A stretch of 29,441 nucleotides of DNA from CBFIHN01 sp965662575 (GTDB taxonomy: Bacteria; Pseudomonadota; Gammaproteobacteria; Francisellales; CACEW01). Of the stretch, positions 24,189 to 29,441 are shown piece after piece. The stretch's first letter is position 1, and each line of letters opens with the position of its first letter. The translations under genes were made by a program, and so were the position numbers. The stretch covers positions 1-29,441 of the forward strand of contig CBFIHN010000020.1 in assembly GCA_965662575.1 (NCBI GenBank). The letters are read 5' to 3'. Below the pieces are notes generated by a model. That model saw nothing but the letters and a program-made list of their open reading frames with translations, made no database searches and was not told the origin of the DNA.

Positions 24189-25120
24189 ATTTGTTTAATT
24201 GTCATTTCCAACCACCATGGTGGCTACGCAACCCACATCTCCAGACTTGTTATCCACGGGTTATAAAATTTAAGTCAGCAGTCACTCAAACGACAGACAT
24301 TTTTGAGCTTAGTGATGGTGATTTTATTGAACTTGTATATACCCATTGTCACTCTGATCATCGCGTGATTCTTTTGCACGGAATGGAGGGCTCTGTTCGT
24401 TCTCCTTATATTCAGCTGTTTATCGATGGATTGCACCAAGCAGGGTTTGATACAGTCACCATGCAATTTCGGTCTTGTGGTGAGGCGGTCAATCGTCACA
24501 AGCGCTTTTATAATGCAGCAGATTTTTCTGATCTAGCTGAGTTAGTTGGCTATTTAAAGCAAAACGAACCCGAAAAAAAAATTTCTGCTGTTGGTTTTTC
24601 TTTAGGTGGTAGTGTGCTATTACATTATCTAGCACAACTGACACAGCTAGATACTGCTGTTGCCATTTCAGTGCCCTATGACCTCAAGGCATGCATTGAG
24701 TGTCTGCCGGTATTCTATGACCGTTATTTTATGCATTCGATGAATAGAAAACGGCGGCTTAAGGCGCAGCTGGGTATTCGTGAGTATAAGCAATACAAAA
24801 GTGTTCGGGCGTTTGATGAGTCAGTGACCGCGCCAGATTTTGGTTTTTCAACAGCGCAAGACTATTATCAAAAGGCTAGCCCAATCCATGTGCTTAAAAC
24901 AATCAAAACTGCCACGTTATTAATTAATGCAAAAGATGATCCTTTTGTTCCTCGGTCTAGCTTGCCGTTACCGAGTGATATTAGTGAAGATGTTGTGACG
25001 TATTGGACTGAATATGGTGGGCACGGAGGGTTTATTTCTGGTGGGCTGCCATGGCGTCCCAAGCATGGTTTGCTAGGGCGGGTTATTAAATTTTTAAGAC
25101 AGGATCAGGCGCATGCATAG
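24185..25120 (+). CDS. YheT-like alpha/beta hydrolase
   Basis: A 311-residue hydrolase of the YheT/ABHD1-3 type. The start is diagnostic: P-P-W-W-L-R-N-P-H-L-Q-T. Then come L-L-H-G-M-E-G-S (oxyanion region), Q-F-R-S-C-G-E, the nucleophile elbow G-F-S-L-G-G-S, the acid in N-A-K-D-D-P-F-V-P and the His in G-G-H-G-G-F. Esterase or thioesterase activity is likely; the physiological substrate is unknown. The proposed TTG start overlaps the prfA stop (TTGA), indicating translational coupling; TTG 24191 is another candidate. It ends about 50 nt before tRNA-Trp. Confidence 0.88.
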   Translation: MNLFNCHFQPPWWLRNPHLQTCYPRVIKFKSAVTQTTDIFELSDGDFIELVYTHCHSDHRVILLHGMEGSVRSPYIQLFIDGLHQAGFDTVTMQFRSCGEAVNRHKRFYNAADFSDLAELVGYLKQNEPEKKISAVGFSLGGSVLLHYLAQLTQLDTAVAISVPYDLKACIECLPVFYDRYFMHSMNRKRRLKAQLGIREYKQYKSVRAFDESVTAPDFGFSTAQDYYQKASPIHVLKTIKTATLLINAKDDPFVPRSSLPLPSDISEDVVTYWTEYGGHGGFISGGLPWRPKHGLLGRVIKFLRQDQAHA

Positions 25121-25169
25121 ACTTCATTGTATTCCTGTGTAATAATCCGCGTCCACACTCTAGCAGTTT

Positions 25170-25245
25170 AGGCCAGTAGCTCAATTGGCAGAGCATCGGT
25201 CTCCAAAACCGAGGGTTGGGGGTTCGATTCCCTCCTGGCCTGCCA
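25170..25245 (+). tRNA. tRNA-Trp (anticodon CCA)
   Basis: A 76-nt cloverleaf: acceptor AGGCCAG pairing with CTGGCCT, D-arm AGCTCAATTGGCAGAGC, anticodon loop CTCCAAA with CCA, T-arm GGGGGTTCGATTCCCTCC, discriminator G and encoded CCA. A truncated integrase follows on the same strand, as at tRNA-Arg, so the gene has served as an attachment site. Confidence 0.96.
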
Positions 25246-25257
25246 CTATATCTCTCA

Positions 25258-25282
25258 AAAATCCTTGAAAAATAAGGATTTT
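25258..25282 (+). terminator. Possible terminator of tRNA-Trp
   Basis: AAAATCCTT 25258-25266 and AAGGATTTT 25274-25282 form a perfect 9-bp stem with a 7-nt loop. The T-run is inside the stem end, so it is weak but could act in both directions. Confidence 0.4.
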
Positions 25283-25336
25283 ACATCTAATATTTTAATA
25301 AGCCCAACGCACTTTGCTGTACCAATTTTGGCTGTT

Positions 25337-25375
25337 TTGCACTTTTTTACAATAGATTTGCACTCTATATGCACT
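25337..25375. repeat. Three GCACT direct repeats between tRNA-Trp and integrase stub
   Basis: TTGCACT at 25337-25343 and 25358-25364, 21 bp apart, and ATGCACT at 25369-25375. The first two match the motif and period found at 13211-13238. Candidate integrase arm-type or autoregulatory sites. Confidence 0.5.
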
Positions 25376-25391
25376 CTGGAATATTAGAAAT

Positions 25392-25652
25392 ATGAAAACG
25401 ACAAAACCTACCATTAGCAAAACATTAATCAAGCAACTTCAGCCCAAGGAAAAGGCATATGATGTTCGTGATGGCGACTTAAATGGCTTTATTATCCGCG
25501 TAAATCCCACAGGCTCAATGTCATACGTTGTGCAATACACCCGTGGCAAGCGGATTAATATTGGCAAAACTAATGAGCTAACCCCAGACCAAGCACGCGC
25601 TATTGCGGTAAAAATTCTAAGTGACTACCGCAATATGGATATATTAGTCTAA
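25392..25652 (+). pseudogene. Truncated tyrosine integrase (DUF4102 part) beside tRNA-Trp
   Basis: Eighty-six residues match the N-terminal arm-binding domain of tRNA-targeting island integrases: I-S-K-T-L-I-K, Y-D-V-R-D-G-D-L-N-G-F, Y-V-V-Q-Y-T-R-G-K-R-I-N-I-G and L-T-P-D-Q-A-R. The frame loses the family pattern after L-S-D-Y and stops at 25650-25652, so core-binding and catalytic domains are missing. It is a paralogue of the stub at 12777-13205. The break point coincides with a 9-bp direct repeat that flanks a small palindrome (25641-25688). The coded product could at most bind DNA. Confidence 0.8.
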
Positions 25653-25688
25653 AATAAATCTCTTATCAAATTTATTTTGATATTAGTC
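25641..25688. repeat. 9-bp direct repeats flanking a 30-bp palindromic insert
   Basis: ATATTAGTC occurs at 25641-25649 and 25680-25688. Between them AAAATAAAT 25651-25659 and ATTTATTTT 25670-25678 form a perfect 9-bp inverted repeat. The first copy is at the truncated end of the integrase stub. Confidence 0.6.
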
Positions 25689-26148
25689 AATATGATAGTG
25701 AAAAAATAGATTTTGAATGCCTGCCAAATGCGCACTTTATTCCCTGCTAATACCCCGGCCATCCAAAATTGAAAAATTTTACCCGTCCCTCGCTCATCCC
25801 TCGCGCTTTGCGCCAAATGAATGCTGCAATCGCTTGATATACAAGCGATCACAGCTGCCAAGTTCTGGCGTCCCTACCCAATTTTAAAGTTAAACGCACA
25901 AAAAAACGGCCATAATAGACCGTCAATTTGAGCACATTCAAAGTAAAATTGGCTAGGGACGCCAGAGGCGTAGAGAGTGTATTGATTTACGAGCAAAGCA
26001 TCAAAAAATAATGAGCCACTGATTATTGATATCAAGCACAAGACAAGTTTGCTGCGCAAATGCTTGACATCAATAATCAGCAGCTCCTCAGGTTTGATGT
26101 GCTTTGCCGGGGGAATATCCGGTTTTATTGTTAAAACATAAAAATTAC
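25653..26148. other. Non-coding stretch with nested palindromes
   Basis: No gene is supported. Three structures follow one another. At 25829-25849 ATCGCTTG and CAAGCGAT flank a 5-nt loop, extended by GCTG/CAGC. At 25864-25886 and 25944-25966 lie 23-nt arms with one mismatch. At 26013-26038 and 26061-26086 lie 26-nt arms with three mismatches, enclosed by a further imperfect stem (25993-26005 with 26093-26107) and containing TTTGC-TGC-GCAAA (26048-26060). On the - strand this is the 3' flank of the methyltransferase operon. Confidence 0.7.
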
Positions 26149-26889
26149 TTAAATTGATTTAACCGCAACAGCTGCTATACAACCTTTATCCTCTGAGCCA
26201 AAAGTATTTGGCTTCTTAATGTCATAGTAAAATGAGGTTTCAATAGCAAAGCCATGCCGAGTCAATAATTGATTTTGAAACGCCAAAGAAATCAAATTTA
26301 AAAATTCTGGAACTCGCGCACTATCTTCATCACTCAATTGATGGTCACGGATATTATGCACCAGCCCAGGCCAAGGCTTTCCTTGCGCCAGCTTTGCGTC
26401 ATAGTCGCCAATCAAATCCTTGAATAAGCAAAAATGTACCGACAAGTTATTAATAAATAATTTACCACCCGGTCTAAGCATTTGATAACACTTAGCAATA
26501 GCCGCCTCAAAATCCTCACCTTTCAAAAAATGTAGCACATAAGAAATATTAATTGCATCAACACTTTCTGCAGGCAAGTTAACGCCATAAGGAAACGCAG
26601 CTTCGAGATAAGAAATTCGTGACGAGTATTTGTCAGCAACCAGACTACGCAGCACATCCAAATGTTGCTTCTCAGGGTCGCATGCAATGACCTGTGCTTT
26701 TGACTGAGCTAAGACTGGAAGCGTCGCCACGCCATAGGCGCAACCAATATCAAGAATAGTGTCTGAGCAGCCGCGAGAATATTCAATAAAATAAGGTGTA
26801 GAGCCAGCTAACTCAGTAAACATAAACCCCATGCAATTTTTAGTCGCAACCCGCCCGTCGACTTCTTCTGCCCAAATTTGTTTAGTCAC
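26149..26889 (-). CDS. Class I SAM-dependent methyltransferase (second of a pair)
   Basis: A 246-residue protein with a Rossmann-like methyltransferase fold. Motif I is D-I-G-C-A-Y-G-V-A-T-L at about residues 47-57. The acidic end of strand 2 is C-D-P-E-K-Q-H, and I-N-I-S-Y-V-L-H-F-L-K-G with L-R-P-G-G-K-L-F-I-N stands for motifs IV to VI. The N-terminus (W-A-E-E-V-D-G-R-V-A-T) is not one I can place. The substrate, small molecule or protein, cannot be told. Its start overlaps the end of the upstream methyltransferase by 8 bp, so it is the last gene of the lipoprotein-lipase operon on this strand. Confidence 0.85.
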   Translation of the reverse strand: MTKQIWAEEVDGRVATKNCMGFMFTELAGSTPYFIEYSRGCSDTILDIGCAYGVATLPVLAQSKAQVIACDPEKQHLDVLRSLVADKYSSRISYLEAAFPYGVNLPAESVDAINISYVLHFLKGEDFEAAIAKCYQMLRPGGKLFINNLSVHFCLFKDLIGDYDAKLAQGKPWPGLVHNIRDHQLSDEDSARVPEFLNLISLAFQNQLLTRHGFAIETSFYYDIKKPNTFGSEDKGCIAAVAVKSI

Positions 26890-27700
26890 TATTTTGCACC
26901 TTCTTCCCTAAAACAAATATAGGGTTCCGCGCCTTATAAAAGATATCACCAGAAAGTTTTCCTTTAGGCACAAAGTGTTTACCTAAAACCCCTTCCAAAT
27001 AGTTTTGTTTAGGCATATAGCCAATTACAGCCATTTTGTCATAACCAAGCGTTTGGTAATAGGCAAGCTCCGTTTCTGTGACAATACCATGAGCATATGC
27101 TTGTTGTAACCGTTGAAAAACGGCTTTGAGATTTATCGAAGCACATTTTGGTCCATGATCAGTTAAACCGTGATCAAAAAGATCGTGCAGAGTTACTGAA
27201 AGATAACGATCCAACGCCCCACACTCTCTTGCTCTTGCAAAAATATCTGAAATAGGAAAAGCAGAAGCACTACTTTGCACAATAGTTCTGGTAATAAAAA
27301 GTCCAGTTATTTTCAACGCATTACTGAAGTTTTGCAGCAGCGTAGGCCACTGGTCTGGAGGTGTCACATTGAGCACATGATCACCAAGAATCACATCGTA
27401 CTGCTCAACGACCTTTAGCTCTTGCCAATGCGCTTCAATAAAATGTTCATTTACGGATTGCCTAGCATGATGCATCAGAGCAGTTAATGCTTTATAGGTT
27501 TTGGCACTGTAGTCAATCACATCAACAACAGCGCTACACTCAATACACAGGTCACGAAGCTCTGGCGTACTGCCTAAAATAAGTACCCTTTGCCCACTTT
27601 CAACGTAGGGGCGAATAACCTCAATCTCACTTACATCGGGTCGAGCAGGAGAAGTGTAATACTTCCAAAAATCACTGGCATCCCAATTTGGTTTGCTCAT
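26882..27700 (-). CDS. Class I SAM methyltransferase-like protein (first of a pair)
   Basis: A 272-residue protein starting behind AAGGAAATAGG. V-L-I-L-G-S-T-P-E-L-R takes the place of the usual glycine-rich motif I, V-V-D-V-I-D-Y-S ends strand 2, and Y-D-V-I-L-G-D-H-V-L-N-V is the motif IV region. The altered motif I (GSTPE, not GxGxG) occurs in a known branch of methyltransferase-like proteins, so SAM binding is likely but catalysis is less sure. The C-terminal third (Y-Y-Q-T-L-G-Y-D-K-M-A-V-I-G-Y-M-P) is unfamiliar. The gene lies 59 nt after the lipase and overlaps the next methyltransferase by 8 bp, which suggests a two-protein function. Confidence 0.75.
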   Translation of the reverse strand: MSKPNWDASDFWKYYTSPARPDVSEIEVIRPYVESGQRVLILGSTPELRDLCIECSAVVDVIDYSAKTYKALTALMHHARQSVNEHFIEAHWQELKVVEQYDVILGDHVLNVTPPDQWPTLLQNFSNALKITGLFITRTIVQSSASAFPISDIFARARECGALDRYLSVTLHDLFDHGLTDHGPKCASINLKAVFQRLQQAYAHGIVTETELAYYQTLGYDKMAVIGYMPKQNYLEGVLGKHFVPKGKLSGDIFYKARNPIFVLGKKVQNSD

Positions 27701-27759
27701 CCTATTTCCTTATTAAATTTTAAGTATTTTAATATACACGCGAGCTATACTTTAAAAAA

Positions 27760-28773
27760 CTAAAACACCTGATTAGCCACTTTGGCATAACGATCTGTTG
27801 CCAAGGCGTTTGCCAGATTAAGCATACGATGCTGTGCAAGAATAGTTTTGGCAAGCAACTCAACCTCGCCTTTTCTGTCGAGTATGCTGTGAAATGTGTC
27901 GTTAATTGCAACAGCAGGATTCTCCATCTCTTGTAAGAAAGAATGCTGGTGATAACCTGAAACAAAAGGCTCTAAGGCTTCGGAAGCTTGGTAGTAATCA
28001 GAAAATTTCAAGTCATCCGCAGCCGCGCTTAAGGCTGATTTAGCCTGATCATTGCCAGCAGTGCTCGCAGCCATTTGTAAGCTGCTAGCCGCATGAAAAA
28101 TTTCTTTAGAAAATTGATTAATCATTGCCTTAGCTTCTGCCTGGTCTTCTGGCACATCAATATAATAAAGTTCACCTGCTGTTGCGCCAATTTTATTAAT
28201 TAACCCGTAGGTGGAGTTGATATTGTGCACCGAGCCATATTGAAACCTCATTATGCCAGGTATATGTCCACAGCCAGGTGAATTAAAAACTACTGCAGGT
28301 ATGGTGAAATATTTCAGAGGCACTAATTGTGCCAAAGCACCGCCTAAAGAGTGCCCTGTAACTGTCATGCGGATCGAGGGGTATTTTTTCTTTAACGTTC
28401 TGTAGCAGTTTTGTACAAAATGCCAAATTGGCCCCATATAACAGGGGATATGATCAGAATTCCCCAACCCAAAAACATCAGAATACCAGCTAATCATATC
28501 AGTGATATCATTATCAACTATACCAATTACAGTACCACGAATTGCAACTGCTGCATCAATGGCATGGCCTCGTCTAAATTTCATGTATAGCGCAGCATAG
28601 TATGACAATTTAGAATCCATCTTTGGCATATTATGGTCATTCATAATATACCAGCCATCTTTAAACTTATCTCCTGTGTTGGCTGAGGGGTAAATTTTTA
28701 GGTTTCCGTACCCATCCTTCCATGGCTTGTATACATGCCCTGAAAGACAAGCATACTCGTAAACTGTAATCAT
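27760..28773 (-). CDS. Class 3 lipase (alpha/beta hydrolase), copy 2
   Basis: A 337-residue paralogue of the lipase at 338-1360 on the opposite strand. The nucleophile Ser is again residue 142 (VTGHSLGGALAQL). The surrounding region, Y-M-G-P-I-W-H-F-V-Q to A-V-V-F-N-S-P-G-C-G-H-I-P-G-I-M, is nearly identical in protein but differs in many silent codon positions. The D-V-P-E acid and a His near 275-280 are kept. Most differences lie at residues 16-50 and 220-280. The C-terminal 20 residues are nearly identical even in DNA. No signal peptide is seen. The ATG overlaps the lipoprotein stop (ATGA), so synthesis of the two should be coupled. Confidence 0.85.
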   Translation of the reverse strand: MITVYEYACLSGHVYKPWKDGYGNLKIYPSANTGDKFKDGWYIMNDHNMPKMDSKLSYYAALYMKFRRGHAIDAAVAIRGTVIGIVDNDITDMISWYSDVFGLGNSDHIPCYMGPIWHFVQNCYRTLKKKYPSIRMTVTGHSLGGALAQLVPLKYFTIPAVVFNSPGCGHIPGIMRFQYGSVHNINSTYGLINKIGATAGELYYIDVPEDQAEAKAMINQFSKEIFHAASSLQMAASTAGNDQAKSALSAAADDLKFSDYYQASEALEPFVSGYHQHSFLQEMENPAVAINDTFHSILDRKGEVELLAKTILAQHRMLNLANALATDRYAKVANQVF

Positions 28774-29390
28774 ACTTTGCTCTCTACTATATCAAATTGA
28801 ATACTGTGCTTTTGCTCGCTTGATATCGATTTCGTGCTGGTTGAAAACCCATAGGCTCTGAGCACACGTCTTTTTTTGCAAAATTTATCCGCACAAGTCC
28901 AAGTTTGCAGAGAGTGACTAGCCTGAGAACTCGGCTCAGCCTTAGGAGAAAAATTGGCCATATACGCAGCGTTAATAAGTTTTTCATCATTGAACAGATA
29001 CCTGACTGCCTCAACTCGCCATTTACAAAATCCTGGAGAAAATTTCTGTAAAGGGAGACGGTATATATAGTGACCTGTTGAGTCTAGATGAACAGGATAA
29101 TAAATATCTTTTTCACGTGAGGAGTAAACCCCATCAAATTTATCTACTACATAACTGCATTTAGGGTTATGGGTGTAATAAACCAATATCCAATTCAACC
29201 TAAGATGTTTTCTATATTCCGGAGCCACATAGCCTTTCACCGTCATAAAATATTTTGATGGCGTCTTCGCTATTTTAGGCTGAAATTTCTCAGGAATTTT
29301 GCGGGGATACTGATAAGGTGATTGCTCGCTGCTGCAACCAACAAGAATAACACCACCTAACAACACAGTAGCAAATTTAAACGATTTCAT
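28770..29390 (-). CDS. Lipoprotein, partner of the class 3 lipase
   Basis: A 206-residue protein with a lipoprotein signal peptide: basic start, hydrophobic F-A-T-V-L-L-G-G-V-I-L, and lipobox L-V-G-C with Cys19 followed by Ser-Ser, which by the +2 rule should send it to the outer membrane. The mature part has two Cys early (PKCSYVV) and more in the middle (PGFCKW) and near the end (TCADKFCKKR), suggesting disulfides in the periplasm. The C-terminal half resembles the partial protein at 1-354. A ribosome binding site (GAGGG) precedes the ATG. The family is unknown to me. A protective or export role towards the lipase is inference from the conserved pairing. Confidence 0.8.
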   Translation of the reverse strand: MKSFKFATVLLGGVILVGCSSEQSPYQYPRKIPEKFQPKIAKTPSKYFMTVKGYVAPEYRKHLRLNWILVYYTHNPKCSYVVDKFDGVYSSREKDIYYPVHLDSTGHYIYRLPLQKFSPGFCKWRVEAVRYLFNDEKLINAAYMANFSPKAEPSSQASHSLQTWTCADKFCKKRRVLRAYGFSTSTKSISSEQKHSIQFDIVESKV

Positions 29391-29441
29391 TTTGCGCCCT
29401 CAATCAAAAAATACTTTACGCACCGGAGCGGTTTCAGTGGC

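Noticed and set aside
25258..25282. Direct-repeat attachment site copied from the tRNA-Trp 3' end
   Set aside because: No second copy of the T-arm and acceptor 3' sequence could be found in the window, so the island's far end is outside it or lost.

Overview
The window looks like chromosome of a moderately AT-rich gammaproteobacterium. The clearest chromosomal anchors are pheT-ihfA, prfA, guaC, and tRNA-Arg(TCT) and tRNA-Trp(CCA) genes with encoded CCA ends. A CqsS/LqsS-type sensor kinase, a chagasin-like (I42) peptidase inhibitor and tRNA-linked integrase remnants would fit a Legionella-, Coxiella- or Piscirickettsia-like lineage. That placement is inference; no single gene here fixes the genus.

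Layout. (1) 1-3425: the end of a lipoprotein-like gene, a class 3 lipase, a small four-helix membrane protein and a 14-helix MFS exporter, tightly packed on the + strand. (2) 3453-5348: a truncated lipocalin-like gene, an alpha/beta hydrolase broken by a frameshift in a run of six C, and an intact short-chain dehydrogenase. (3) 5475-7850: a haem-oxygenase-like diiron enzyme lying 1 nt from a CqsS-like sensor kinase, then a small ParB-fold protein that appears to start at ATT. (4) 7851-9499: a gene-poor stretch with a terminator and several long hairpins, one small protein, then an apparently intact tyrosine recombinase (9500-10378). (5) 10471-12741: a small membrane protein, a YaiI/YqxD protein, a secreted methionine sulfoxide reductase B and a nitronate monooxygenase-like flavoprotein. 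(6) 12777-13407: an integrase stub beside tRNA-Arg. (7) 13484-17970: an RND efflux adaptor and pump, preceded by a seven-codon upstream ORF. (8) 18105-25120: housekeeping block pheT-ihfA-glutamine amidotransferase, then guaC and the I42 inhibitor on the - strand, then prfA and a YheT-like hydrolase. (9) 25170-29390: tRNA-Trp, a second integrase stub, about 500 bp of palindromic non-coding DNA, and a leftward operon of lipoprotein, class 3 lipase and two SAM methyltransferases.

The most striking architecture is a duplicated lipoprotein-plus-lipase cassette at the two ends of the window, in opposite orientation and with different downstream cargo (membrane protein and exporter versus two methyltransferases). 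A secreted or envelope-acting lipase with a cognate lipoprotein is the obvious hypothesis. A second candidate system is the diiron enzyme coupled to a CqsS-like sensor. Two integrase stubs each lie just 3' of a tRNA and share TTGCAC-type direct repeats with the same 21-bp period, so this chromosome segment has repeatedly served as an island insertion target. pheT lacks an adjacent pheS, which is unusual. All functional statements come from reading motifs and family resemblance by eye; no database search was run.
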